Below are positions 1-8,452 of a stretch of 47,122 nucleotides of DNA, piece after piece. The DNA is taken from positions 1 through 47,122 of IMG/VR virus record IMGVR_UViG_3300033149_003144, one strand, 5' to 3'. The DNA comes from a virus. Numbering within the stretch: position 1 is the stretch's first letter; the number at the start of each line of letters is the position of its first letter. Position numbers and translations under genes: made by a program. The notes beneath the pieces are model-generated. The model was not told the origin of the DNA. It searched no databases and saw only the letters and a program-made list of their open reading frames with translations.

Positions 1-114
1 ATCAACCTGCTGGTTACATAATTATCTCGAACAATTCTCAACCCAAGCGACCATGCTTTGCCTATCGCTCTATTAATCGCCGATAAAAGCGGATTGAGAA
101 CAATATCATCTTGC
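1..114. repeat. Direct terminal repeat, left copy (circle junction)
   Basis: These 114 bases are identical to the last 114 bases of the window. They lie inside the portal reading frame, which stays open and in phase when the ends are joined. This is the usual signature of an assembled circular or circularly permuted genome, not a biological repeat, giving 47,008 bp of unique sequence. Confidence 0.97.
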
Positions 115-1472
115 TCCAGCAAGAGATTAACAAGGCTACCAGATGGATGGCTCGCCCTTTCTGGAAGCTGTCCAAAGCTTGCTGGGTGAAGATTCATCAC
201 AGACTGCATCTCCTGGATGAGGCTTGATTTGTATTGCGGAAGCTCAACCGGAAAAGGGTCTATTTTCATCTGATAGGGATTTCCCATGTGTGGATTATAA
301 AAAACTCCATAATCATTTGTCCACTGTTCTTTCCGCAACATGGAACCCATCGGCACCATGATTTTTAGCTTTGCGGCCCTTTCTAGAGCGGTACTTATTA
401 CAGATGCCTGTCTGTTATATTCTCTCTGAATCGGAATGGCATCCTTAATAAGCGACTCATTGAAGCTAAAGCCCTTCTCATATTGATCAATGGGAATCAG
501 GCGCTCTTCTGTCGGAAAGAATGGAATAACACCATCCTTGTTGGGACCATATTCTAAAACTTTCGTTCCGGCTGTAAAAATGTAAATATCCTTTGTCCAA
601 AACTGTTTCTGAACAACTGTTCTGCCAGTAATGTCTTCGCTTTTGTCCGGAGACCCAACGATAATATCTTGTTCATCCTGCAGCTCTAAATCATAAGCTG
701 TGTCTAGCGTATTAGACTGCTCTACAAGCGAGCCTGGTTTAAGGCCATACTCTTCTTCCAGCTCCTCGGCATCCACCTCTTCGCCATAAACAAACCATCT
801 CCACTTATCATGGTCGCTATACAACGGGTCCGGCCTACAGTTGAACGGCGAAATACATTCCATATCAAGGTCACCTTCTTCTGTAATGGCCTTAAAAGAT
901 TCCCCGATCACCTCACCTGTTATTGGGTCTTTTTCCTCAACTCGCTGTAAGTCAATAATACCTTCCATATCGGTATTCCATAGAACACGTAAATAAGCTT
1001 TATTACAGACAATAGTCCACAGCTTGAGCTTTGTTGTTGTATCTGTAAAGTCAATGGTTTCGCTATGTCCAGCTATATAGCGGTCTCCAACTTTTGCAGC
1101 TTCAATATCATCATGGTCATTGGTTGCAGGTACAACGCCAGGTGTATGTGGCTCGGCGGAAAGCTTGGCAAGCAAAACACGCACAAAACCCTTGAGTTGG
1201 TTGAAGATAATTTTTCTCTTCCTAGCTAGCGGCACTTCAACTAGTTTCTTTGAAATTTTATTGTAGTCAAAGATTTGATATCCAGCTACCCAGGCAATAT
1301 ACTTCTTCCAGCGTGGATACCGATTCGTTACATCGGGATGGTTATCCCAGTAATCCTGAATCTTTTTTACCGCCCACTCTTCATCTTCACGAGTGAGCGA
1401 TTCATCATTTAAGATTTTCTGCGTTATCTTGCGCCAATTATTTCTCACTGGCCCTCTCCGCCATTTCTTCAT
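1..1472 (-). CDS. Portal protein, N-terminal part (continues across circle junction)
   Basis: The frame is open on the minus strand from about 1472 to base 1 and continues in phase into 47008-46345, giving a protein of about 711 aa, close to the 725 aa of the P22 portal. The dodecameric portal forms the DNA entry channel of the head and docks the terminase. Visible features are an acidic segment, Trp/Tyr-rich alpha/beta core and a long Q/A-rich helical C-terminus (other segment). The context of terminase, scaffold and capsid genes supports the call. Start: ATG at 1472 or GTG at 1448; the GTG has the better SD (GGAGAGG). Both overlap the end of the upstream membrane-protein gene. I recognise the family by length, context and composition, not by a catalytic motif. 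Confidence 0.85.
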   Translation of the reverse strand, partial: MKKWRRGPVRNNWRKITQKILNDESLTREDEEWAVKKIQDYWDNHPDVTNRYPRWKKYIAWVAGYQIFDYNKISKKLVEVPLARKRKIIFNQLKGFVRVLLAKLSAEPHTPGVVPATNDHDDIEAAKVGDRYIAGHSETIDFTDTTTKLKLWTIVCNKAYLRVLWNTDMEGIIDLQRVEEKDPITGEVIGESFKAITEEGDLDMECISPFNCRPDPLYSDHDKWRWFVYGEEVDAEELEEEYGLKPGSLVEQSNTLDTAYDLELQDEQDIIVGSPDKSEDITGRTVVQKQFWTKDIYIFTAGTKVLEYGPNKDGVIPFFPTEERLIPIDQYEKGFSFNESLIKDAIPIQREYNRQASVISTALERAAKLKIMVPMGSMLRKEQWTNDYGVFYNPHMGNPYQMKIDPFPVELPQYKSSLIQEMQSVMNLHPASFGQLPERASHPSGSLVNLLLEQDDIVLNPLLSAINRAIGKAWSLGLRIVRDNYVTSRL

Positions 1473-1794
1473 CATTCATGCGTTGCATTCTCTTTATGTC
1501 AATCTCGTCAGCACCCCAATCTTCTTCCCAACGAGAAATAGTATCTTCCACTTCATTTTTATCTCGGAGCACCTCTTCTACTTCTTTCAGCCGTATTTTC
1601 TGCAAATCTTTATTGTACCGATCTGTATGCTTTACGGTTTTCGGGTACTCTTCTCTGAAATACTTAAATTCAGAGAGGCTCTTTGCCATAAAGCGATCAT
1701 AGAATTTTTCTCTCTCTCTGTCCCACTTCTCTTGCTGCCAGACATGATAAAGAAAAATAATCCCGGCAACGATTAGATTCACTGTGTTTTCCAT
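1438..1794 (-). CDS. Small membrane-anchored coiled-coil protein
   Basis: Predicted 118 aa. The N-terminus (MENTVNLIVAGIIFLYHVW) is a single membrane segment, followed by a highly charged, probably coiled-coil domain to the end. ATG 1794 is chosen because a strong SD (AGAAGGAG) sits 5-6 bases upstream; a longer reading frame to 1836 would run into the tRNA-Thr gene. It overlaps the portal start. No family recognised. The topology resembles Rz-like or other small phage inner-membrane proteins, but its position between tRNAs and portal argues against a lysis role. Confidence 0.75.
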   Translation of the reverse strand: MENTVNLIVAGIIFLYHVWQQEKWDREREKFYDRFMAKSLSEFKYFREEYPKTVKHTDRYNKDLQKIRLKEVEEVLRDKNEVEDTISRWEEDWGADEIDIKRMQRMNDEEMAERASEK

Positions 1795-1806
1795 TTTTTC
1801 TCCTTC

Positions 1807-1882
1807 TGGAGCCAGGGGGAGGGCTCGAACCTCCAACCAACTGTTTACAAGACAGTGGCTCTTCCAGTTGAGCTACCCCGGC
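1807..1882 (-). tRNA. tRNA-Thr (anticodon TGT) with encoded CCA
   Basis: The reverse complement folds as a full cloverleaf: 7-bp acceptor stem (GCCGGGG with CCCTGGC, one G-T pair), D arm GCTC...GAGC, anticodon stem ACTGT/ACAGT with loop CTTGTAA (anticodon TGT), and T arm GGAGG-TTCGAGC-CCTCC. The discriminator T is followed by an encoded CCA. The SD of the next gene begins two bases after this CCA. Confidence 0.95.
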
Positions 1883-1886
1883 ATAA

Positions 1887-1956
1887 GCGCCCGGTCGGAC
1901 TCGAACCGACATACTTGGGTTGGAAACCCAAGGCTCTACCGTTAAACTACAGGCGC
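1887..1956 (-). tRNA. tRNA-Gly (anticodon TCC)
   Basis: Full cloverleaf on the minus strand: acceptor GCGCCTG with CGGGCGC (T-G pair), anticodon stem TTGGG/CCCAA with loop TTTCCAA (anticodon TCC), and T arm GTCGG-TTCGAGT-CCGAC. The discriminator is T, as usual for tRNA-Gly. CCA is not encoded, so the host enzyme would have to add it. It is separated from tRNA-Thr by four bases. Confidence 0.95.
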
Positions 1957-1967
1957 ATAATGCAGGA

Positions 1968-2020
1968 TGGGGGCTGCCAGCTTCTAAAGAGCACTCAAAT
2001 CATAAGACAGCCCCCGGTTT
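1968..2020 (-). other. Strong hairpin between fibre gene and tRNAs
   Basis: On the minus strand GGGGGCTGTC pairs with GGCAGCCCCC (10 bp, one G-T) around a loop of about 27 bases. There is no T-run after it, so it is not a canonical terminator. It could protect or process the RNA between the fibre mRNA and the tRNAs. Confidence 0.5.
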
Positions 2021-2062
2021 TGGGCGAAGCCAACTCCCCAGGTCACCTGCAAGACCTGTATA

Positions 2063-4258
2063 TTACGCGGCCTTTGTCATTGCAACATACCACCAGTCAG
2101 TTCCGTCGTGGGTTACAATCCAGACATTAGAACCACCACCGGCATCATCCACAACGCCGATAAAACCAGCGGTCTGACCAACAGCACCAAATGCACTGTC
2201 AAGCTCAGCATTCGTAGGCGGATTGCTTACGTCAGCCGTAGAGAGCTTTGTCTTCATGCCTTCTCCAGACATATCAACAAGCTCATCAAACACAGCCTGA
2301 CCTGCATCAACTTTAAGAGCCTCATGGTTTGTGGCATTGATGTACACGGAATATTCCGTTCCGCCACCAGAGGTTCCGGTATCATTGACGCTCAGGCAGG
2401 TTCCAAGCCCACCAGAAGCTGAGGTTCCAGAAAACTCAATGCGAAGCAGGTTGGCTGTTGTAGCAGCCAACGTACCATCCGAATGCAACTCAAGCATTCC
2501 GGTTGTGGCGGCGCCAACCCAATTGTTGGTTGTGCCATCCACCTCCACAAGAGGCGGGGTTGTACTGGCTACACCAGCTTGAAACAGAGCAACGTGTCCA
2601 CCAGCATCAGAATTAGAAGCTTTCAGTCCGTATCCGGTTCCAGCAAAGCTAATAACCACACCATCCTTATTATTCGTGGCATCGCTCTGTGTAACAGTAA
2701 TCGCGTCCACATTGGCAGAATCAGCAACCGTCACAGCAAGATCATCGCTGATTGTCACCTTTTCATCAAAAACGGATTCCCCGGCATCTACCTTTAAGGC
2801 TTCATTGTTCGTGGACGAAATGTACACGGCATATGAAGTTGCCTGGGCAGCACCGGTATCCTCAAAATAGGCAACAATACCATTGGTTGCAGCGGCCTGA
2901 TTACCAGCGCTTTTCACATAGAGCAACTGTCCAGTAGCAAGGTTCGCTCCTGTTGAATCAACACGAATAGCATTACCAGCTAAAGCACCAGTCACGTCAA
3001 CGTGAACAATGCCCTCTCCGGCTGTACCAGTTGCGGCCCCATGCACATCAAGGGCGGTTTCTGCAAGCTGGTTCGCCATGTTAATGTCTATAACATTACC
3101 AGTTCTTGCAGCACCAGCACTGATGTCAATGGCCGCATAATCGCCATCGTGCGAGATTTCGAGGGCTTTAGCATTACCAGTAGCGTTCTGGTCAATCAGC
3201 AATGCAGTCCCAGTGGCCCCGGTATGAGTCTGTTCAATCTCTACGACAGGACTAGAAGAAGTCGCATGGTTTCTTTTCACATACGACGTAATGTCCTGGG
3301 TTGTGTCAACTTCAAATTTTCCATTATCCAGCTGGAGGTCTCCAGCGGAAATGGTCAGCATGTCAGAACCGACAGCACCAGTAATTTCAACCTCTCCGTC
3401 TTCCTTAACACCAAACACAGTTCCAGATGCAGTCTCATCATACATCCGCAAATAATACCCACCATTCAGCGTTCCCTCGGTAGCGGACAAAAGAACAAGG
3501 GTTCCTGAAGTAAGGGCATCACCAGAAATGACTAAAGCATTTCCGGTGGTAACGGCATCAAAAGACCATGTTCCAGCTGTCTCATCAGAGGCATTAGTCC
3601 AATCAAGCTTGCCATCGGATATGGTCATATCACCAGTAACCGTAGGGCCTGAAAGGTTGCTTCCTGCCAAAGACGACAGTGAAATGGTTCCACCATAATT
3701 ACTGTCATAAAACAGCAGGTCTGTGCCGTCAAACTGCAGATAGGCATCAGAAGCGCCAGAAGCGCCAAGAGTTAGTTTGTTGGAATCTGAATTAACCTGA
3801 AGATTTCCAGTTGTAACGAGGTTTTCGTCACCAAGATTGACATCTCCACCAGCAGCATTGAGGAATAAATCGCCAGTATTAGACACGATGTACCCATTAG
3901 AACCATCGTGATAAAAGCTGATGTCAGCAGCGCCAGACCCACCAATCGTAACCGCAGCGCCAGAACTTGTAGCACCATCAATAGCAGAACCACTATCAAA
4001 CGCACTATCCAGCGTAACGCCAGAAGCAGCAATCGGGCTACCGTCACTATCCTGATCAGACGGTTCCGAGGTACTAATCCTTAAGGCACCATTGCTATCA
4101 ACCCAGATATAGCGATCTGTGCGAGAACCGGAATCATCAACAGACTGCAAGACAATACCAGAGGGGCTATCAGCCAAATCTTTGGCAAACAACTGTAACC
4201 AACGAACACCAGAACGACATTTCAGGTGATCATTTCCAAAATTTCCTTTAAGTAACAT
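2063..4258 (-). CDS. Fibre-like structural protein with internal duplication
   Basis: 731 aa, rich in Gly, Ala, Ser, Thr and Asp with short beta-prone repeats (for example LTLGASGASDAYLQFDGTDL), typical of trimeric phage fibre or head-fibre shafts. Two related blocks occur in the C-terminal half: YAVYISSTNNEALKVDAG and YSVYINATNHEALKVDAG, each followed by a VFDE motif, showing an internal duplication. The C-terminus ends in a compact aromatic segment (WIVTHDGTDWWYVAMTKAA). The ATG has an AGGA SD. It lies downstream of TerL and a small structural gene in the late transcript. No enzymatic domain is recognised; it could be a head decoration fibre or tail fibre. Confidence 0.7.
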   Translation of the reverse strand: MLLKGNFGNDHLKCRSGVRWLQLFAKDLADSPSGIVLQSVDDSGSRTDRYIWVDSNGALRISTSEPSDQDSDGSPIAASGVTLDSAFDSGSAIDGATSSGAAVTIGGSGAADISFYHDGSNGYIVSNTGDLFLNAAGGDVNLGDENLVTTGNLQVNSDSNKLTLGASGASDAYLQFDGTDLLFYDSNYGGTISLSSLAGSNLSGPTVTGDMTISDGKLDWTNASDETAGTWSFDAVTTGNALVISGDALTSGTLVLLSATEGTLNGGYYLRMYDETASGTVFGVKEDGEVEITGAVGSDMLTISAGDLQLDNGKFEVDTTQDITSYVKRNHATSSSPVVEIEQTHTGATGTALLIDQNATGNAKALEISHDGDYAAIDISAGAARTGNVIDINMANQLAETALDVHGAATGTAGEGIVHVDVTGALAGNAIRVDSTGANLATGQLLYVKSAGNQAAATNGIVAYFEDTGAAQATSYAVYISSTNNEALKVDAGESVFDEKVTISDDLAVTVADSANVDAITVTQSDATNNKDGVVISFAGTGYGLKASNSDAGGHVALFQAGVASTTPPLVEVDGTTNNWVGAATTGMLELHSDGTLAATTANLLRIEFSGTSASGGLGTCLSVNDTGTSGGGTEYSVYINATNHEALKVDAGQAVFDELVDMSGEGMKTKLSTADVSNPPTNAELDSAFGAVGQTAGFIGVVDDAGGGSNVWIVTHDGTDWWYVAMTKAA

Positions 4259-4367
4259 ATTTTTTTCCTATAGACAAATTAGCTAGCAATAATTTGCCTA
4301 ATAAAAGGCCCTTAACAACCATAAATGGCTCTGTAGCGACCCTTTTATGGATTTCCGTTAAGTCACC
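4259..4367 (-). other. Intergenic leader of fibre gene
   Basis: A 109-bp gap on the late strand with small inverted repeats: CAAATTA/TAATTTG around an 8-base loop, and ATAAAAGG/CCTTTTAT. These may tune expression of the fibre gene. No promoter of the TTGACA/N18 type is visible here. Confidence 0.3.
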
Positions 4368-4745
4368 TTACGGGCTCTTGCCCACATAATAGACAGAAAC
4401 AGCAATCTCTTCACCGGCACCAAAGGCTCCGCCCGCTACCAACTTAAGCCTTATAACAGTACCAAACGAAGAATGTTGCTTAAAGTTACTGCCCGTATTT
4501 GTCAATTGTGTATGAGCCGAGCTTGGATCAAAAGCAGTTCCCGTAAATGGGTTCTTAATCTCAAGCGATACATCCAGTGTGGCCCCGGATTTGCTTGTCC
4601 AAGTAGCCTCGACAAATGTAATCAACTCATCTAGCATCGAGACATCATACCATTCGGTATATTTAGTCCCGGTTGTGTCAAACGTAAATGTGTTTCCGCC
4701 GTCTGTGGCATTCGCCATCTGACGACCACGTGCTTTAATACCCAT
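4368..4745 (-). CDS. Small structural protein of unknown function
   Basis: 125 aa, beta-rich composition with many Thr and Gly, no membrane segment and no Cys. It starts at an ATG with SD GAGGTG and sits 8 bp downstream of TerL. Size, beta-rich character and position resemble small head decoration or stabilisation proteins of other phages, but no family is recognised. Confidence 0.65.
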   Translation of the reverse strand: MGIKARGRQMANATDGGNTFTFDTTGTKYTEWYDVSMLDELITFVEATWTSKSGATLDVSLEIKNPFTGTAFDPSSAHTQLTNTGSNFKQHSSFGTVIRLKLVAGGAFGAGEEIAVSVYYVGKSP

Positions 4746-4753
4746 GTATCACC

Positions 4754-6385
4754 TCAAAAAATATCATCATCTGGGTTTACATCCCATCCGTCTAAATAAA
4801 CGTCTTCTTTCAATTCCTCCCAATGCTCTTTCTCAAGTTCTTCGGGAGTTTTTTTAAGTCTATCCGGTACAATAAAAGTTTTGACCGGCTCGTTTTGCTT
4901 CGGAAAATACATAAAATCGAGCACATAGGCAAAGGCATCTGCGGTATCCTTAACATGATATGTCGGGAATCGCTTTAGCTCTGTCTCTAGGTCCTCGGCC
5001 CCATGCATCGGAAACACAAAATCACCGGCCTCAATTCTGCCTGCTAAATTAGCAATACGTAATTCTTTCGACCGCCCCGCAGGCTTGGCCTGCATAAGAA
5101 TATAGGGCAATGATTTAATATAGTCAATATATTCTGCCGGAATCTGTCGCCTACGCAACCTTTGACCAACGATAATCTCCAACAAATCCTTAATAGTCTC
5201 AAATTTTACATCCTCAACAATAATAGCTTCTGGAAAATAAACAAGGGCCTTATCTACGATATATTCACAAAGTTGCATATCAGTCAACCGCTTTCTTTCG
5301 CCAAATCTAATGTAACCCTTTCTATCAGAGCACAGGCTTACCATGACAATTCCGGTAAATGCCGATGACTGCTTCTCAGTATATGCAGAATCAATCAACA
5401 TCAATGTATATTTTTGTGCTGGAATTGCATCTGGATGATACCTTCTAAACCACTCTGCATGGATTATGTTCTTTCCGCGAGCCAGCGGATCATTTCTATA
5501 CTGCCCATAAGCCCTGTCGCCCTGCTCCTCAAAGATTCTCCGGAGCCTATCATCCGGAAACAGCGTCGGAAAAGTTGAGCCAGTTTCAGCATCAGGATCA
5601 CCCCAGCAATCCATCTGGAGCAAGTGATAAACGCCATTATGAACAACAGCTATCGGCTTGCCCTTGTAATAATCCTTAGGCGGCTGCACAAATTTCTCAA
5701 TAATATGTCCATACAAATCATCAAAGGCCCAACGGGTTCCAATTGTGATCTCAATCCCATCCGGATTCAACAGCGATTGAGCCAACTGCCACCAGTCGAT
5801 AACCTTTGCTATCTGAGCTGCCGTCTCGGAATTTTCCTTGTTCACAAGGTCATCATTAATCATAACACCATAGTGCCTTGAAACAAGGTTTCCCTCAACA
5901 CTTCCGGTTTCAATAGAGCAGCCATTGAGCTCTATTTCTTCCATGGTCCACCGAGCAGCATCTTTATCCAGGTTTTTCGGGATAAATTCTCTAAACAAAC
6001 CCTTCAAGACTTCGTTGTACTCAAAATTATTCTTAATCCTCTTCAAAAAATTCTGAGCATTCCCAATTGTAGCATTGGAAATAATACTAATCTCCCGCTT
6101 CCCAGCAATAAAATTACGCAGAAGCCTCTGAATTGTCCATCCAACTGTCACAATATATGATTTCACCCAACCGCGAGGGGTTAAAATAAGTAATTTATGT
6201 CCCGGCTGAGCATAATTCTGCACAAAATCACAAATTGTCTTATGTGTCGGGAAATATAAGTCCTTATAGCCCGGTGTAGCATCCTCAAGTGTCTGCAGAA
6301 TACATCTACACAAGAAATAAAGGTCAGACGTACACTTCTCAATCCACCATTCTGGATTTTGAAGCTTATTCGTAATGACATCCAA
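4754..6385 (-). CDS. terL: Terminase large subunit (packaging ATPase-nuclease)
   Basis: 543 aa. It drives ATP-dependent DNA translocation into the prohead and cuts the concatemer. N-terminal ATPase: Walker A-like TPRGWVKS (residues 69-76) and Walker B VMINDD (174-179). C-terminal RNase H-like nuclease: acidic residues in LIDSAY (D332), VEDVKF (E391) and KDTADA (D483). Order and spacing match TerL. The start appears to be TTG at 6385, just after the stop of the preceding small gene; the SD is weak and no nearby ATG exists. It follows TerS and one small basic gene. Confidence 0.93.
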   Translation of the reverse strand: MDVITNKLQNPEWWIEKCTSDLYFLCRCILQTLEDATPGYKDLYFPTHKTICDFVQNYAQPGHKLLILTPRGWVKSYIVTVGWTIQRLLRNFIAGKREISIISNATIGNAQNFLKRIKNNFEYNEVLKGLFREFIPKNLDKDAARWTMEEIELNGCSIETGSVEGNLVSRHYGVMINDDLVNKENSETAAQIAKVIDWWQLAQSLLNPDGIEITIGTRWAFDDLYGHIIEKFVQPPKDYYKGKPIAVVHNGVYHLLQMDCWGDPDAETGSTFPTLFPDDRLRRIFEEQGDRAYGQYRNDPLARGKNIIHAEWFRRYHPDAIPAQKYTLMLIDSAYTEKQSSAFTGIVMVSLCSDRKGYIRFGERKRLTDMQLCEYIVDKALVYFPEAIIVEDVKFETIKDLLEIIVGQRLRRRQIPAEYIDYIKSLPYILMQAKPAGRSKELRIANLAGRIEAGDFVFPMHGAEDLETELKRFPTYHVKDTADAFAYVLDFMYFPKQNEPVKTFIVPDRLKKTPEELEKEHWEELKEDVYLDGWDVNPDDDIF

Positions 6386-6387
6386 TT

Positions 6388-6585
6388 TTACTTCTTTTTC
6401 TTACCGTATTTTCGCTCGTAATATTTACGATAAATCTTCAACGCTGTAAAAGACCTGGGAACCCCCCTGGCCTTTCTCATCATCCTGTCTTCAAGCTCGG
6501 TCAATCTTCTCCATTTCTGCTGGTCTTCTTTATCCTTAATGAAATCATCAATATTTGCTTCATTTATGACCCGTTTTAATGCCAT
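6388..6585 (-). CDS. Small basic protein between TerS and TerL
   Basis: 65 aa, strongly charged (Lys/Arg/Glu), ending KKYGKKKK; predicted alpha-helical. The start ATG overlaps the TerS stop as TAATG with SD AAGGTG, suggesting translational coupling. It ends 2 bp before the TerL start. No family recognised; a packaging accessory role is inferred only from position. Confidence 0.75.
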   Translation of the reverse strand: MALKRVINEANIDDFIKDKEDQQKWRRLTELEDRMMRKARGVPRSFTALKIYRKYYERKYGKKKK

Positions 6586-7079
6586 TATGCACCTTTTCCA
6601 AGAGGCTCGCTTTCAAGCACCTCAGCCTCTATTACCCTGGCCTCTGTTTCATCAATGGCCTTAGCATCCATCAGGCCCTTGACAAACTCAGGTGTTATAT
6701 TAATTACAATTTTTTTCTCTGTCATTTCGACTTTTTCGGGCGCATAAGCCCCTATAAGCCTAAAGTAAATATCCAAATATTGCTTGCGCACGAAAAAGTC
6801 TTCATATCGGCTTCCGCCCTCTTTTCTCGGCGGGGTCATGGCGTCCAGGCCCTCTCGCATTTTCTCGGCAACGAGGCGATCAGTAATCCCGGCCTTTTCA
6901 AACTCAGAAAGAAGCATCGCCCGCACGGTTTCATTTGTGCGAATCAACTTCGATGCCGTATCCGTCGCATTAGACGGCTTGTAACCGGCCCGAATAGCCG
7001 CATCGGTCTGCGAACAGCCTTCCATTATGGCCTTGACAAACCTCCGCTGCCGAACCGTTGGTTTTAGTGTCTTAGGCAC
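6585..7079 (-). CDS. terS: Terminase small subunit (DNA recognition)
   Basis: 164 aa. The N-terminus (KPTVRQRRFVKAIMEGCSQTDAAIRAGY then ATDTASKLIRTNETVRAML, both shown only in part of the longer segment) is the helix-turn-helix DNA-binding region typical of Terminase_2-type small subunits, which recruit TerL to the packaging site. A basic/acidic helical region follows for oligomerisation. The start is GTG at 7079 with SD GGAGGGAG. It is the second gene from the leftward promoter, so a pac or cos site may lie in or near it. Confidence 0.85.
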   Translation of the reverse strand: MPKTLKPTVRQRRFVKAIMEGCSQTDAAIRAGYKPSNATDTASKLIRTNETVRAMLLSEFEKAGITDRLVAEKMREGLDAMTPPRKEGGSRYEDFFVRKQYLDIYFRLIGAYAPEKVEMTEKKIVINITPEFVKGLMDAKAIDETEARVIEAEVLESEPLGKGA

Positions 7080-7132
7080 CTATGAAACTCCCTCCGTTCC
7101 TGTTTTCATCTCAGCCGACTAAAGCAGCTATT

Positions 7133-7378
7133 TTAAGGTGTTGGAACGCCCGCCGGTTCACCACCGGCACTTGCCCTTTCATCATTATATTTTATTTTGA
7201 ACAATTTTGCAGTATGTACAGTTCTCAAACATTTAGAACAAACAGGGTCTTCGGTTTTACCTCGCGGTGAAACCATTTTATACATCAATATCCCATAACA
7301 ATCAGGACAAACTGCGATGCAAACACAACTCAACAATTCAGGCTCAATCTGCACCGCCGAAAGCACCCTCTTTTCCAT
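7133..7378 (-). CDS. Zinc-ribbon-like small protein, first late gene
   Basis: 81 aa with Cys pairs CPDC and CSKC about 27 residues apart, a probable zinc-binding ribbon that may bind DNA, RNA or protein. The ATG is at 7376-7378, while the -10 box of the leftward promoter ends at 7385, so the expected transcription start coincides with the start codon and the message would be leaderless. Otherwise translation begins at an internal GTG. No SD precedes the ATG. First gene of the leftward convoy; function unknown. Confidence 0.6.
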   Translation of the reverse strand: MEKRVLSAVQIEPELLSCVCIAVCPDCYGILMYKMVSPRGKTEDPVCSKCLRTVHTAKLFKIKYNDERASAGGEPAGVPTP

Positions 7379-7384
7379 ACATAT

Positions 7385-7414
7385 ATTATAACATTATTAC
7401 ACCCATTTTGTCAA
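7385..7414 (-). promoter_or_regulatory. Leftward sigma70-like promoter for late/structural convoy
   Basis: On the minus strand TTGACA (7414-7409), an 18-bp spacer ending ATGT, and a perfect TATAAT (7390-7385). It matches the spacing and -10 context of five other promoters in this window. It heads the packaging and virion genes. Confidence 0.8.
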
Positions 7415-7865
7415 CCCAAAAACACTATAGAGCAAAATTTTTTACCCCCCATGCCCCATTCCAAAAAACGCCATAGAAGCTACAGTAGGCACAGGATGGG
7501 GAGGTACTCTCTCATCCGGCGGGGGGTGCCTCCCCTTAGGGTGTCATGGGTTTTCCCTACTGTTCCGATAAGAATTCTTTTTTTTATAGGAACAATGTAG
7601 GTGCGATCCATTCCCTACTATTCCGATCGGAATTCGCAAGCCGGGACTATATCAGAGCCTTCCAGCAGAATCTCTACTGTTTCTATAGGGATTGTAGGAA
7701 AGAAGGTGGGGGGAGGGTATCTCCCACCGTAGTGGAAGGACACCTACCTGGAACTTGGTTCAGGTATGCTATTCCCTAGTATTCCGATAGGAAAGGATAG
7801 GGTTTGTGTATGCAAGAAATGTACCATATTTGAGTATGCGGCCCAAAAAAATTTTAAAAAAAAGC

Positions 7866-7895
7866 TTGACATTGAAAATTAACTTGTGATATGCT
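7866..7895 (+). promoter_or_regulatory. Rightward sigma70-like promoter, first early block
   Basis: TTGACA (7866-7871), 18-bp spacer, TATGCT (7890-7895). Transcription should begin near 7902, leaving a short leader with SD GGGAGG before the TTG start at 7929. Confidence 0.75.
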
Positions 7896-7928
7896 ATCAA
7901 TGTGTATGTACTACCAAGGGAGGAAACA

Positions 7929-8090
7929 TTGAAACTTTGCGATCTCCAAGAAAGCAAGGTAATCTGTGTCCTGATTTTTGAAGGCGGATGCAAGGTAGAA
8001 TATTCATCTTATTCCATCGCAAAAAAGATGATTAACATCTTCAAGAAATTAGGGTACAAATTTACTGTTATTTATGGATCTATTAAATAA
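7929..8090 (+). CDS. Small early protein, TTG start
   Basis: 53 aa, MKLCDLQESKVICVLIFEG and onward, mixed alpha/beta composition. TTG 7929 is chosen because GGGAGG lies 5 bases upstream and the upstream in-frame ATG (7902) coincides with the expected transcription start. First gene of the rightward transcript. Unknown function; very early small proteins like this often target host processes. Confidence 0.7.
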   Translation: MKLCDLQESKVICVLIFEGGCKVEYSSYSIAKKMINIFKKLGYKFTVIYGSIK

Positions 8091-8103
8091 AGGGAGGCAA
8101 CAC

Positions 8104-8337
8104 ATGAAGAAAGGCTTTTCTTCTAGTCTTAACGAAAAGTTTTTTGACTTCTTTACAAAGCAAGTTTTTGGAACAGCTTTCTCCGATGCATTGAAACGAG
8201 GTATATGTATGCGATGTAGAAGAGAAATGTATGCAATTCAAAACTATGAGGCAATTGTAAGCTCAAAGGATATTGCTGAATATCAAAAATCTGGACTTTG
8301 TCCAGATTGTATAAAAGAATTAGAAGAAAGAAGGTGA
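8104..8337 (+). CDS. Small protein with two Cys pairs
   Basis: 77 aa. CMRC and CPDC motifs separated by about 34 residues suggest a zinc-binding fold. ATG 8104 has SD GGGAGG 6 bases upstream; the longer frame from 8074 overlaps the previous gene and has no SD. Unknown function. Confidence 0.75.
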   Translation: MKKGFSSSLNEKFFDFFTKQVFGTAFSDALKRGICMRCRREMYAIQNYEAIVSSKDIAEYQKSGLCPDCIKELEERR

Positions 8338-8338
8338 T

Positions 8339-8452
8339 ATGGAAAGAACATTCGATTTTTTAATCTGGCCAAAAAGGAAGGTGATGCAACTATTTTCTGG
8401 CCGCGAAAAATCGGGTGTTTTTTCAATAAAAAAAAACGGAGGATTGAATTGA
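8339..8452 (+). CDS. Very small putative protein (37 aa)
   Basis: ATG 8339 starts directly after the previous stop with SD AGAAGG. The frame runs 37 codons to a TGA that overlaps the next TTG start as TTGA, the coupled arrangement seen elsewhere in this convoy. It fills an otherwise empty 110-bp gap. Basic, no motif. Confidence 0.45.
   Translation: MERTFDFLIWPKRKVMQLFSGREKSGVFSIKKNGGLN

Larger units (their letters stand above)
7379..7928. promoter_or_regulatory. Divergent non-coding control region with repeated CTACTATTCCGAT-type elements
   Basis: About 550 bp with no convincing gene. It contains the leftward and rightward promoters; a 10-bp stem GGGGAGGTAC/GTGCCTCCCC at about 7498-7540; and related elements CCCTACTGTTCCGATAAGAA (7554), CCCTACTATTCCGATCGGAA (7613), CTACTGTTTCTATAGGGATT (7674) and CCCTAGTATTCCGATAGGAA (7774). 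An inverted relative TATAGGAACAATGTAGG lies at 7585-7601. The first element and this inverted copy can form a hairpin of 11 or more pairs. Candidate roles are operator array, packaging signal (beside terS) or replication control. Confidence 0.7.

Noticed and set aside
2063-4047. Long opposite-strand or alternate-frame open frames within the fibre gene (for example 3002-3508, 3772-4047)
   Set aside because: Low-complexity coding sequence leaves shadow frames; they lack SD sites and overlap an obvious gene.
7442-7780. Small frames in the control region (for example 7546-7779)
   Set aside because: Composition and repeats mark it as regulatory; no SD, and the frame runs through several related hairpin elements.
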